A stretch of 64,000 nt of DNA from DB1 sp049323655. GTDB taxonomy: Bacteria > Desulfobacterota > Desulfobulbia > Desulfobulbales > SURF-16. Below the pieces are notes generated by a model, which searched no databases, was not told the origin of the DNA, and was given only the letters and a program-made list of their open reading frames with translations. A program made the translations under genes and the position numbers. This document shows, in pieces, positions 44,131-56,030 of the stretch. The stretch's first letter is position 1. Each line of letters starts with the position of its first letter. The stretch lies in contig JBMONO010000014.1 of the NCBI GenBank assembly GCA_049323655.1, forward strand, positions 38,136 to 102,135, written 5' to 3'.

Positions 44131-44472
44131 AAAGTGCCTAAAGTGCCTAAAGTGCCTAAAGTGTCTAAAGTGCCTGAAGTGTCTAAAGTGCCTGAAGTGC
44201 CTGAAGTGTCTAAAGTGTCTGAAGTGCCTAAAGTGCCTGAAGTGCCTGAAGTGTCTAAAGTGTCTGAAGTGCCTAAAGTGCCTGAAGTGTCTAAAGTGTC
44301 TGAAGTGTCTAAAGTGCCTGAAGTGCCTGAAGTGTCTGAAGTGTCTGAAGTGCCTAAAGTGCCTAAAGTGCCTAAAGTGTCTGAAGTGTCTGAAGTGTCT
44401 GAAGTGCCTGAAGTGCCTGAAGTGCCTGAAGTGCCTGAAGTGCTTAGAATGCTTAGAGTGTCTGAAGTGTAT
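44131..44472. repeat. 9-bp tandem repeat array, left locus (38 units)
   Basis: Thirty-eight contiguous 9-bp units of consensus RAAGTGYCT (AAAGTGCCT, GAAGTGTCT and mixtures); the last four or so are degenerate. It fills the gap between the hybrid kinase gene (stop at 44496) and the MetOD1-domain gene (start 44041). Two of the three frames are open through the array, giving low-complexity peptides (KVP/EVS or KCL), so ORFs there are not genes. Confidence 0.95.
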
Positions 44473-44495
44473 AGGGTGATAGAAAGTTAGGTGCT

Positions 44496-47222
44496 TTAGG
44501 CGCTATTTGCTTTGCCGTTCGGCGCCGCCAGAATCGCCCGGATGGTCCGGGCCAGTTCGTGGAGCTGCAGCGGTTTCATGAGAAAGGCCCTGATCCCAAT
44601 GGCACGAGCCCTGTTTTCATCGATGATGTCGCTGTGGCCGGTGCAGAGGATGACCGGCAGATCAGGGCGGATGGCAAGAATCCTGCCGGCCAGTTCCGAG
44701 CCGGTCAAGCCGGGCATGGTCTGGTCGCTGATGACCAGATCAAATGCGTTTGGGGCGGCGAGAAAGGCGGCCAGGGCCTCCTGGGCGTCGGTAAAGGCGT
44801 TGACCCGGCAACCGATGCTTGCCAGGGCCATTTGGCCGAGCTGGGCCAGATCATTGTTGTCGTCGACGAAGAGAATGGAGGCATCGAGGCTGGGAAGCTC
44901 GTTTTCTCCTTCATCCCCGACCGTGAGAGTGGAGCTGCTGTGGGCGGGCAGATAGACGGTAAAGGTTGCGCCCTCGCCCAATCCGCTTTCCACCGTGATG
45001 ACGCCGTGATGATTGGTGACGATACCGTGGACCACGGCCAGCCCCAGCCCGGTCCCCTCACCCTGTAATTTGGTGGTGAAATAGGGTTCGAAGATGCGGT
45101 CGATGATGGCCGGATCGATGCCGGGGCCGGTGTCCTGCACCATGAGGCGGAGACAGTGGGCCGAGGCGAGGCCGGGATGGAGTTGACGGAAGACGCTGTC
45201 CACCTGCACCCCGTCGACGCGAATGGTCAGCGTCCCGCCTTTTTCCCGCATGGCGTGGTAGGCATTGGTGCAGAGATTCATGACAACCTGCTGAATCTGA
45301 GTGGCGTCGGCCAGCACTGCCGGACAGTCCGGTGTAATATGCTCCTCGATGCTGATGGTGGCGGGCAGACTGTGACTAAGCAGTTTGATTGCCTCCTTCA
45401 CCAGGGGGGTGATGGCGATGCCAACCCGGTGTTCGCTGGAGGGCCTGCTGAAAGTGAGGATCTGTTTCACCAGGTCAGCAGCCCGTTTTGACGATTGCAT
45501 CACTTTTTCCAGATTGTGATGGGCGCTGCTTTCCCTGGGCTGCTGCATCATGGTCAGCTGGGTGTAGCCCATGATGGCGGAGAGCAGGTTGTTGAAGTCG
45601 TGGGCAATGCCGGCGGCCAGGGTGCCGATCGCCTGCATTTTCTGGGACTGGCGCAGCTGTTCCTCCAGTTCTTTCTGGCGGGTGACGTCGCGGAAGATGC
45701 AGCGGATGATCAGCGGTTTTCCGTTCGCATCCTTGCGGCAGTTGGCCGATCCCTCCATGATGATTTTGCCGCCGTTTTTGGCAATAAAGTCGGCGTGGAT
45801 GGCGGAGACGTTTCCTTCCCGCAGCACCTGAAGGAATGTCTGCCGGCACTGGCCTGAGCAGTCGGGGGCGATGAGGTCGAAAATGGTGAGATGATCGATG
45901 TCGGCGTCGCTGTAGCCGAAGGTCTGGCGCCAGGACCGGTTGACATAGATCAGTTTTCCGTCCGGCCGGACAATCTGGATGAGATCATTGGCGTTTTCAA
46001 ACAGATCACGATAGCGCTCCTCGCTTTCCCGCAGGGCCTGTTCAGCTTTTTTCCGCTCCGTGATGTCGGTGATGATGGCGATAAAGCCGGCGACGGCGCC
46101 CGTTTCATCCCGTTTGTAGTTCCAGTCGACCTGAACGTCGATGAGGCGGCCGTCCTTGGTCCGGTTGCAGGAGGTGTATGGGGTGGGTGGTGGTGTTTCC
46201 CTGATCAGAAAGGCGAGGTAGCTACGCAGCGCGTCCGCTTCGTGTTCGGAGGTTGCCATGTGCCAGATCGGTTTGCCGATCAACTCGTTTGGCTCGTAGC
46301 CGAGAAGACGATGGTGCATGGCGTTGCTGAAGGTGATGATGCCGTTGACGTCGTTTTCCTGAATGCCGTGCGGCACGGTCTCCACCAGGGTTCGGTACTG
46401 TCTTTCCCGTTGCCGTAACTGTTCCTCGGTATTTTTATACTCCGTTATGTCATGGAGAATCATCATCATGGAGAGCTTCGCCCCGTCAGGCACTGGCAGC
46501 AGGTCAAGGGTCACCGTGCGGCCGTTAAGCCGGAGCAACTCCGGATAGGGGGTTTTGACGCCGGAGGCAAAGGCCTCGTCTGTCAGTTTTTTCAGTATGG
46601 CGTTCTCTTTTTCGTCGACAACAGGCAGGACATGCCGGCCCAACAGTTTTTCCTCCGGCAGTCCGCAGAGTCGCTGGGCGCTCCGGTTGGCAGAGAGGAT
46701 GCGTCCATCCCGGTCGAATTCCAGCACCCCTTCGTCGAGGTTATTAAGAATTCGATCCATGTGATTGCGGCTGACCAGCAGTTCTCTGGTGATCTGGCGG
46801 TGGCTGACCTGATGGCGGCCGAGCACCTTTTCGGGGAAATCGAGGGGTTCCCGGTTTTCGAGTCTGTCGAGGATGGCCTGAACATGAGTGGCGACCAGGG
46901 TGAAGGGACCTTTGGCGATGCAGGCGGAGGCACCCCAGGCGGTCATGTCCTCATCCGTTTCGACGACGGCGTCCGACAGGATAACGATGCGGGTATGGGA
47001 AAAGTTCACATCCCCCTGGATGATCCGGCAGAGATTTTTGCCGCTGATGCCGGGCATGATGAGGTCGAGGAAGATGAGATCAGGGCTGAAGACGGAAAGG
47101 ATGTCGAGGGCGGTGATGCCGTCTTCCGCGGTGCGGACGAGATGTCCTCGACCCTCCAGATAACGGGAAAGCAGGGTGAGCATCACCGGATGGTTGTCAA
47201 CGACGAGGATTTTCAGCGGCAT
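44496..47222 (-). CDS. Hybrid histidine kinase with N- and C-terminal receivers and PAS domains
   Basis: 908 residues from ATG 47222, where the receiver begins (MPLKILVVDNHPVM). The frame continues upstream to a TTG at 47327 with a Cys-containing stretch (CAGC), so a longer form cannot be excluded. Order: receiver 1 (phospho-Asp in LIFLDLIMPGISG), PAS1 (LDEGVLEFDRDGRILSANRSAQRL), PAS2 (TVPHGIQENDVNGIITFSN), PAS3 (NANDLIQIVRPDGKLIYVN), HisKA with His541 (AAGIAHDFNNLLSAI), HATPase (DTGPGIDPAI; GEGTGLGLAVVHG), receiver 2 (ILFVDDNNDLAQ; phospho-Asp in LVISDQTMPGLTGS). It lies 139 bp downstream of the lipoprotein gene and is bordered at its 3' side by the left array. Confidence 0.92.
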   Translation of the reverse strand: MPLKILVVDNHPVMLTLLSRYLEGRGHLVRTAEDGITALDILSVFSPDLIFLDLIMPGISGKNLCRIIQGDVNFSHTRIVILSDAVVETDEDMTAWGASACIAKGPFTLVATHVQAILDRLENREPLDFPEKVLGRHQVSHRQITRELLVSRNHMDRILNNLDEGVLEFDRDGRILSANRSAQRLCGLPEEKLLGRHVLPVVDEKENAILKKLTDEAFASGVKTPYPELLRLNGRTVTLDLLPVPDGAKLSMMMILHDITEYKNTEEQLRQRERQYRTLVETVPHGIQENDVNGIITFSNAMHHRLLGYEPNELIGKPIWHMATSEHEADALRSYLAFLIRETPPPTPYTSCNRTKDGRLIDVQVDWNYKRDETGAVAGFIAIITDITERKKAEQALRESEERYRDLFENANDLIQIVRPDGKLIYVNRSWRQTFGYSDADIDHLTIFDLIAPDCSGQCRQTFLQVLREGNVSAIHADFIAKNGGKIIMEGSANCRKDANGKPLIIRCIFRDVTRQKELEEQLRQSQKMQAIGTLAAGIAHDFNNLLSAIMGYTQLTMMQQPRESSAHHNLEKVMQSSKRAADLVKQILTFSRPSSEHRVGIAITPLVKEAIKLLSHSLPATISIEEHITPDCPAVLADATQIQQVVMNLCTNAYHAMREKGGTLTIRVDGVQVDSVFRQLHPGLASAHCLRLMVQDTGPGIDPAIIDRIFEPYFTTKLQGEGTGLGLAVVHGIVTNHHGVITVESGLGEGATFTVYLPAHSSSTLTVGDEGENELPSLDASILFVDDNNDLAQLGQMALASIGCRVNAFTDAQEALAAFLAAPNAFDLVISDQTMPGLTGSELAGRILAIRPDLPVILCTGHSDIIDENRARAIGIRAFLMKPLQLHELARTIRAILAAPNGKANSA

Positions 47223-47361
47223 GGGGTGGCGGATGGGGCAACCGGCGCAGGGGGCGGTTGTGTCGGTTCTGGTTTGTCTGACGGTTTCTCTTTCTTTCGG
47301 TGTATAACCGGAGAAACTCTTTGTCAAGCCGGAAAAAGGGGATCTTATCCTCTCACGCCGC

Positions 47362-47949
47362 TCACTGGATGGCCCGTTTTTTTTCTTCCAGGGTCAGATC
47401 GAGCATTTTCAGCTGTTCGATGCTGTTTTTCATCTTTTTGTTTTCTTTTTTCAGGCGATCGACCGTGCGACGCAGGGCCGCGCCTTCTTTTTTGAGGGCG
47501 GCATTGTCGCTTTCCAGGAACTGCCGGTCTGCAAGCAGGAATTCCCGTTCCTCTTTTAGTTTTCGGCACTGTTCTTCTGTCAGGCGGTTGTGGTCGATGA
47601 CATGCAGCAGACCAAGGGTATGGAGCAACCGATATTTTTTGGGGCCGTGGGGCAGGCCGGCGATGTAGTTGTCCAGGAGTTCTGCCGCTCTGCCGTAGTC
47701 CGGCGCCGGGTTGTTGACGTGGGAATAGAGCATGGCGAGATGATAAACGTATTCCGGCGCAGGCGCCTCGGCCGGCCGGGAATCATTGGCAGCGAGATTT
47801 TTTTCCAGCCCCTCGATTTCCGCGCTGATCTGCGGACCTGAGAGGGCAAGATAATAATCGAGCGGGTCGGGCTGCGGCTGGCGGCCGGCGCAGCCGCTCA
47901 GCAGGAGAAGGGCGGCAGGCAGGATGACGACGAGAATCCTTGATGTCAT
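47362..47949 (-). CDS. Coiled-coil lipoprotein
   Basis: 195 residues. Signal peptide with lipobox LLLLSGC (lipidated Cys20). The middle part is helical, TPR-like (YVYHLAMLYSHVNNPAPDYGRAAELLDNYIAGL). The last 70 residues are a charged coiled coil (EEREFLLADRQFLESDNAALKKEGAALRRTVDRLKKENKKMKNS). AAGGAAAG precedes the ATG. A lipoprotein ahead of a kinase recalls QseG/YfhG beside QseE, but homology is not shown. The plus arm of the right array begins only 28 bp upstream of its start codon, so its leader is made of repeat DNA. Confidence 0.8.
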   Translation of the reverse strand: MTSRILVVILPAALLLLSGCAGRQPQPDPLDYYLALSGPQISAEIEGLEKNLAANDSRPAEAPAPEYVYHLAMLYSHVNNPAPDYGRAAELLDNYIAGLPHGPKKYRLLHTLGLLHVIDHNRLTEEQCRKLKEEREFLLADRQFLESDNAALKKEGAALRRTVDRLKKENKKMKNSIEQLKMLDLTLEEKKRAIQ

Positions 47950-47976
47950 GAACGGGTCTTTCCTTGGAGATTATTA

Positions 47977-48039
47977 AAAGTGCCTTAAGTGCCTTAAGTG
48001 CCTTAAGTGCCTAAAGTGCCTTAAGTGCCTAAAGTGCCT
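47977..48039. repeat. 9-bp tandem repeat, right locus, direct arm (7 units)
   Basis: Seven contiguous 9-bp units WAAGTGCCT in the same orientation as the left locus. It lies between the lipoprotein start and a 42-bp centre that separates it from the inverted arm. Confidence 0.95.
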
Positions 48040-48054
48040 AAAGTTAAAGGTGTT

Positions 48055-48066
48055 ATCTGATCAGAT
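48055..48066. repeat. 12-bp perfect palindrome between inverted repeat arms
   Basis: ATCTGATCAGAT lies inside the 42-bp centre (48040-48081) between the two oppositely oriented 9-bp arrays. It is TGATCA-centred like the palindrome at 44088-44099. Confidence 0.6.
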
Positions 48067-48081
48067 GCGTACCGCAACTTC

Positions 48082-48360
48082 AAGTACTTTAGGCACTTCA
48101 AGTACTTCAGGCACTTCAAGTACTTCAGGCACTTCAAGCACTTCAGGCACTTCAAGTACTTCAGGCACTTCAAGTACTTCAGGCACTTCAAGCACTTCAG
48201 GCACTTCAAGCACTTCAGGCACTTCAAGTACTTCAGGCACTTCAAGTACTTTAGGCACTTCAAGTACTTTAGGCACTTCAAGTACTTTAGGCACTTCAGG
48301 CACTTCAAGTACTTCAGGCACTTCAAGTACTTTAGGCACTTCAAGTACTTTAGGCACTTC
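48082..48360. repeat. 9-bp tandem repeat, right locus, inverted arm (31 units)
   Basis: Thirty-one contiguous 9-bp units in the opposite orientation. On the plus strand AAGTACTTY alternates with AGGCACTTC, giving an 18-bp higher-order unit; one spot near 48291 has two AGGCACTTC in a row. It ends 2 bp from the stop codon of the GGDEF gene (48363). Paired with the direct arm it makes a long inverted repeat. Confidence 0.95.
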
Positions 48361-48362
48361 TT

Positions 48363-49745
48363 TTATTTTATCACCCGCGGAACAAAGCGATCGCATTGTT
48401 CGCTGTCGGTCGGTTGTTCTTTGCGCCGGTTGACGACGTAAACGCTGCCGGGCAGGGATTTGGCATGTTCCTTGAGTTCCGCGGCGATCTCGGAGATTTC
48501 GATATGATTCATCTGCCGGGCATGTTCGTTGGTCACCACCGCAATGGAGATGGTCATGATCGGAAAGCGGATTTCCATGCCCTGACGGGTGCGGCCGACG
48601 ATGTAACCGCGTTCGCGGTCCTCGTTGCTGTAAAAGGAGAGAACCCGCCGGTCGAACTCGCGGATCACCGTTTCGCAGATTGGGACAACGCGGTCCGGCC
48701 TGACAATGATGGCAAAATCATCCCCGCCGATATGGCCGACAAAGTCATCCCGCTGGCCATGGCCACTCACTGCGCTGACAATGATCTCGGCGGCGGCCTT
48801 GATCACCTCGTTGCCCCGGGCGTATCCGTAGCGATCGTTGAAGGATTTGAAGTTGTCCAGATCCATCATGCAGAAGGCGAGCAGCCGGTGTTCCTCCAGC
48901 CGCTGCTTAAGGATGTTTTCAATGGCCAGGCCGCCCGGCAGGCGGGTCAGGGGACTGGAATCGATATACATCGACTCCAGCATGCCGAGCCGGCGGGTCA
49001 TGGCGTTGAACGCCCTGGCCAGATCGCCGAGTTCGTCTTCGCTGTCGATCTCCGTCCGCTGGTCGAACCTGCCCTGGGAGACAAACTCGGTGTGTGCCTT
49101 CAATCGCCGAACCGACCTGGCAATGCCTCGGGTGATGACCATCGCCGTCCCCAGTCCGATGGTGATGCCCAAAAGGGAAAGAAGCAGGGTGGTGCGGAAG
49201 ATGGATGCGCCGATATCGCCGAACCGTTCCATTTTTTCCTGGCGGCTGTCGTTGCCGATCTTTTCGATGGCGGCGAGCAGTCCCAGCAGTTCGTCGAGAC
49301 GATTTTTGTGGAGAGGGTCACGCCCTGTCGTTTCGGCCTCCTCCGTCGTCTCCTCTCTGTTGAACTCCTCGTGGTAAAAGGCGACGAATCCGTCATGAGC
49401 GGCGATCAGCCGGGCCAGGGGGAGGCCTTTGTCCTTCGGCAGGGCGGCCAACCGGGCAGTCAGATTTTTGAAATCATCGTTTTTGCGGTCGAACATCTGG
49501 CGCATCTCATCACTACGCAGGATAAGGAAACGACGTCCATAACCTTCCTGGGCCAGCAGGGTGTCCGCCATCTGCCCGGCGAGCTGGATCAGCTCGGTGT
49601 CGCCGGTCAGGATGGCGTCGTTGATCCGATTCATCTTGTGCAGGCCATGCAGGGAAACAGCGGCTATGGCGATGATGACGAGGATGACCGGCAGATAGCC
49701 GAGCACCATTTTTTCTTCCAGAGAGAAGCGTAAAAATTTTTTCAT
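48363..49745 (-). CDS. Membrane GGDEF-domain protein (probable diguanylate cyclase, GGDDF variant)
   Basis: 460 residues from ATG 49745 (GAGG 8 bases upstream); the frame extends 31 codons further without support. Transmembrane segment (about 14-35), a helical periplasmic sensor, second transmembrane segment (about 180-205), HAMP (RSVRRLKAHTEFVSQGRFDQRTEIDSEDELGDLARAFNAM), then a GGDEF domain: CMMDLDNFKSFNDRYGYARGNEVI supplies the metal and base contacts, and the signature is HIGGDDF (near residues 339-343), with Asp for the usual Glu. No RxxD inhibitory site precedes it. Activity is therefore uncertain. Its stop codon lies 2 bp from the repeat array. Confidence 0.88.
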   Translation of the reverse strand: MKKFLRFSLEEKMVLGYLPVILVIIAIAAVSLHGLHKMNRINDAILTGDTELIQLAGQMADTLLAQEGYGRRFLILRSDEMRQMFDRKNDDFKNLTARLAALPKDKGLPLARLIAAHDGFVAFYHEEFNREETTEEAETTGRDPLHKNRLDELLGLLAAIEKIGNDSRQEKMERFGDIGASIFRTTLLLSLLGITIGLGTAMVITRGIARSVRRLKAHTEFVSQGRFDQRTEIDSEDELGDLARAFNAMTRRLGMLESMYIDSSPLTRLPGGLAIENILKQRLEEHRLLAFCMMDLDNFKSFNDRYGYARGNEVIKAAAEIIVSAVSGHGQRDDFVGHIGGDDFAIIVRPDRVVPICETVIREFDRRVLSFYSNEDRERGYIVGRTRQGMEIRFPIMTISIAVVTNEHARQMNHIEISEIAAELKEHAKSLPGSVYVVNRRKEQPTDSEQCDRFVPRVIK

Positions 49746-49946
49746 GGTGCGGACCTCGTGTCGCTGCCTGGCGACGCCGACGGGACAAGGGAGGGGCGGC
49801 AGCGGGGTGCCGGAACAATCTGTTTGCTGACGCATCATTTTATCAGGATTCTGGGTTGAAGAAAAGAGGGTGTGACAGTTTGCCGCATGAAATTGGGGAT
49901 GTGTTCTGCAATAGCCGTGCCTTGTTGCGGCAAGACGACGGTTCCA

Positions 49947-53062
<3,116 letters not shown>

Positions 53063-53063
<1 letters not shown>

Positions 53064-54277
53064 CAGAGACTCTCCGCCGTGGATTGATCCGTTTCTCTGC
53101 GTACTTCCATGCCCTGCACCGGCGCGGCCAGGGCACTGGTGACGAGCTGGTCGCCGTCGGTCAGGCGATCGTTGACAAACACCATCTTCTCTTCGCTCCA
53201 GATGATGGTGACCGGGCGGATATCGAGACGGTTGTCGGGGGTGACGATCCAGACGGTGCGGCCCTCCCGCAGGGCGTCACGGGGGATGGCATAGACGCCG
53301 CGCAGCAATTTTCCGGCGATTTCCACTGAAACAAAGGCATTGAGGGCCAGTCGGGGTTTTTGAGTGTTTTTGTCGTTGAGGCAGAGAGGGTCGGCAACGG
53401 CGATCAGCAGGCCGGCCATTTTGCTCTGCGGGTTAACCGCGGGGGAGAGCGATTGGATCGTGCCGGTCCTGAACGTGTCCGGCCCCCAGACCGTTGGGTT
53501 GTAAATCCGAACCGACCGGCCCTCGCTGCGGGCGGCATCGGGCAGGGACAGCCAGCTGAGCTGATCCTGGGGCAGAAAGACCTCCACCCAGAATGCATCG
53601 GTGTCGACCAGGGACGCCAGGGTGGTGCCGACCGTGACCTGGGAGCCCTGACCCACATGTTTTTTTTCGATGACACCGTTGAAAGGGGCAATGACGCGGG
53701 TGCGGGCCAGATCGAGCTCGGCTTTGGCCAGGGCGGCCCGGGCGGCAAGGAGGGCTGCCTCCGCCGCTTTCAGATGCGGTTCCCGCAGGACCAGGGCCTC
53801 CTTGACCTCTTCCACCGTCTCGCCCAGCAGTTCGTATTCACGGCGGGCCACTGCCTGTCTGCCTTGTTCGAGGCTGAGTTCGTACTCGGCCCTGACCACG
53901 TCGCCCCGGCGCTGCTCCACCGCCAGTTCATAATCCGCCGGGTCAAGCAGGAGTATCTCCTCGCCGGCGCTGAAACGACCGCCCGGCAGAAAGTGCGGAG
54001 CAAGCCGGACAACGGTGCCGCTGACCCGAGTGGCCAGCTCGATGGCCTGGGACGGCACCACCGTGCCCATGGCGTGCATCGTGGTCTGGTGATCAACGCG
54101 AAAAAGCTGCAGGGTGCGGACGAGGGCGGGCTTGGCTTCCGGTATCCTGCGTTCGGCCCGGGGGCGGTTTTTCAGCCAGTAGCCGGCGATTGTCAAGGCG
54201 CAGGCCAGGATGGCAACAATGATGGCAATGCGGGCGAAAATGGTCAGGTTCTTTTTGCTGGAAAGATGATCGTCCAT
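53063..54277 (-). CDS. RND efflux periplasmic adaptor (membrane fusion protein)
   Basis: 404 residues from ATG 54277 (MDDHLSSKKN); the frame runs 26 codons upstream into the outer-membrane gene without support. N-terminal membrane anchor (about 12-33), lipoyl halves (VSGTVVRLAPHFLPGGRFSAGEEILLLDP and ARTRVIAPFNGVIEKKHVGQGSQVTVGTTLASLVD) flanking an alpha-helical hairpin, beta-barrel and membrane-proximal domains. It links the pump to the outer-membrane channel encoded just upstream. Gap to that gene is 25 bp. Confidence 0.93.
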
Positions 54278-54302
54278 GGTCCGGGGTTCGGCGTTGAAAA
54301 GG

Positions 54303-55736
54303 TCAGTGGTGCTGGCGGAATGCCTGATGGTCGTGGTCGGGCGGATTGCCGTCAATTTCCCATCCCCCGGCCAGGGCGCGGCAGAGGGTGATGCGCGCCT
54401 CGATCAGCTCCCGTCGGGCCCGCAGATAACCGCGTTCCAGCTCCTGTTCGTTGAGCTGGGCGGTAAGAAAACGGAGAAATTCCATGGCGCCGTGGACATA
54501 GCGTTCTCTGGTCTGCTTTGTAACCAGACGGGAGAGGGTGAGGCGGCTTTCGATATTTTCCAGCAACCGTCGCTGTTGGTTTTCGATAGAAAGGGCGTCC
54601 TCCACCTCCCGGATGGCGGCAATGATGGTCTGGCCATAGTTGTGCAGGGCTTCATCGGCAACTGCCCGTGTTCGTTCCACCTCAAAGGCGCGTCGGCCGC
54701 CGTCCAGCAGGGGAGCGGCCAGGTTGCCGGCCACGGTGGCCAGCCAGTTGGAAAAAAGCTGGCGTGGCTCACCGTTTGTTTCCGCCCCGGCAGTGAGGCT
54801 GATGCGGGGAAAACGGTCGGCAATCGCCGCAGCGATTCGTTGATCAGCGGCCTGCAGGCGAAAAGAGGCGCGGCGGATGTCCGGCCGGCGCCGCAGCAGG
54901 TCTGCCGGCAGACCTGCTGCGGGAAGGGGCGGCAGGATGGCGGGTTCCGTCCCGGACGGCGGGCAAAAAGAAAGCGGATCATCGCCGCTCAGCACGGCCA
55001 ACTGGTGGACGAGGAGCAGGCGGTCGGTGTCGGCCTCGATCAGGGCGGCCCGCGATCCCTCCAGAACCTGGCGCTGCTGCAGCACATCCGTTGCCGGTAC
55101 CTGGCCGCTGCCGAACTGGCGGCTCACCAGGTCGAGGGCCTTTTCGTTGGTGACAATCTGCCGGCGCAGCAGGGAGATCTGCCCCTGCTGTTCCAGGAAG
55201 CGGTACCAGGTAATCGCCACCTCGGCGGACAGGGTCACGGCTGCGGTTTGCAGGTCTTCGTGTGCGGCCTGCAGATCGAGCCGTGCGGCGAATTCATTGG
55301 CGCGGAGACGACCCCAGAGATCGATTTCGTAACTCGCGGCAAGCCCGAGGGAGGATGTGGTGAATGTGCTCTCCTTCGTCTCCGAAAAACGCTGGGCGCT
55401 GCGGGCAAGCGCCGCCTCGGTGGAGACTGCCGGCAGAAGCTCGGCCCCGCTTTTGCCGGCCACCGCCCGGGCCTGTTCCAGCCGGGCGCGAGCAATGCCC
55501 AAGGTAAAATTGCCGGTGAGGCTCCGTTCGATCAGGTTGTTGAGTGTTTCATCGGCAAAGACATGCCACCATTTATCCGGCAGGGGCTGCTGACCGGTGG
55601 CGCTGAATTTGACAGGGGGATTGAGCGGCAGCGCCGGTGGGGTGTCGTGGATGACACAGCCGGCCAGAAAAAAGAGAAGAAAACAGGCGGTTGTCACCGG
55701 TGTCAGGCGGCGGGGTGTTGTCCCCTGGCTGGGCAT
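54303..55736 (-). CDS. Outer-membrane efflux lipoprotein (NodT/OprM family)
   Basis: 477 residues from ATG 55736 behind AGGAG. Signal peptide with lipobox FFLAGC (lipidated Cys27). Two repeated OEP (TolC-like) halves: WWHVFADETLNNLIERSLTGNFTLGIARARLEQARAVAG ... LGLAASYEIDLWGRLR ... and LPADLLRRRPDIRRASFRLQAADQRIAAAIADRFPRISLTAG. It forms the exit duct of the RND system. First gene of the operon, with a good promoter at 55841-55868. Confidence 0.95.
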   Translation of the reverse strand: MPSQGTTPRRLTPVTTACFLLFFLAGCVIHDTPPALPLNPPVKFSATGQQPLPDKWWHVFADETLNNLIERSLTGNFTLGIARARLEQARAVAGKSGAELLPAVSTEAALARSAQRFSETKESTFTTSSLGLAASYEIDLWGRLRANEFAARLDLQAAHEDLQTAAVTLSAEVAITWYRFLEQQGQISLLRRQIVTNEKALDLVSRQFGSGQVPATDVLQQRQVLEGSRAALIEADTDRLLLVHQLAVLSGDDPLSFCPPSGTEPAILPPLPAAGLPADLLRRRPDIRRASFRLQAADQRIAAAIADRFPRISLTAGAETNGEPRQLFSNWLATVAGNLAAPLLDGGRRAFEVERTRAVADEALHNYGQTIIAAIREVEDALSIENQQRRLLENIESRLTLSRLVTKQTRERYVHGAMEFLRFLTAQLNEQELERGYLRARRELIEARITLCRALAGGWEIDGNPPDHDHQAFRQHH

Positions 55737-55840
55737 CGCAGTTTCTCCTGATCGGCGGCGCCGGAAGCTGCTTCCGGCACGTGTGGTCGCGGGGGGGAGA
55801 TCATTGCCGTCATTACGGCGCGGGCATATTTTCAGGGCCG

Positions 55841-55868
55841 ATTGTAAAAGGATATTTAAAATCGTCAA
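55841..55868 (-). promoter_or_regulatory. Promoter of the efflux operon
   Basis: On the minus strand TTGACG (55868 to 55863), 16-bp spacer, TACAAT (55846 to 55841). Each box matches consensus at five of six positions. It would give a leader of about 98 nt before the outer-membrane gene. Confidence 0.55.
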
Positions 55869-55896
55869 TTGTTTTCGTCGTAAACCATGGAAACGC

Positions 55897-55926
55897 TTGT
55901 TTGGCTCTGTTCCCTGCTGCTATAAT
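55897..55926 (+). promoter_or_regulatory. Candidate promoter of the BarA-like kinase operon
   Basis: A perfect -10 TATAAT (55921-55926) with a weak -35 TTGTTT (55897-55902), 18-bp spacer. Transcription start near 55933, about 98 nt before the GTG start. Confidence 0.4.
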
Positions 55927-56030
55927 ATTTCGTGGCAGTTTGTCACTCTTCTGCCTGAAAATATTCATGCCTGTTGCCGGCGACTGGGCCGGTCCAGCGC
56001 TGCCGATTAGCTGTCGTAAGGGAGTTGTGC

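Noticed and set aside
44098..44490. 130-codon plus-strand ORF encoding KVP/EVS repeats, and the 395-codon ORF ending in a KCL run (43292-44479)
   Set aside because: They are translations of the 9-bp array. A 9-bp unit stays open in two frames and the composition is meaningless. The longer ORF also runs antisense through real genes.
47977..48360. CRISPR array
   Set aside because: The units are 9 bp and contiguous with no unique spacers, and no cas genes are nearby.
48021..48433. ORFs on both strands through the right array (TSSTSG, KCLKYL and EVLEVP peptides)
   Set aside because: Low-complexity products of the tandem repeat, without ribosome-binding sites or family signal.
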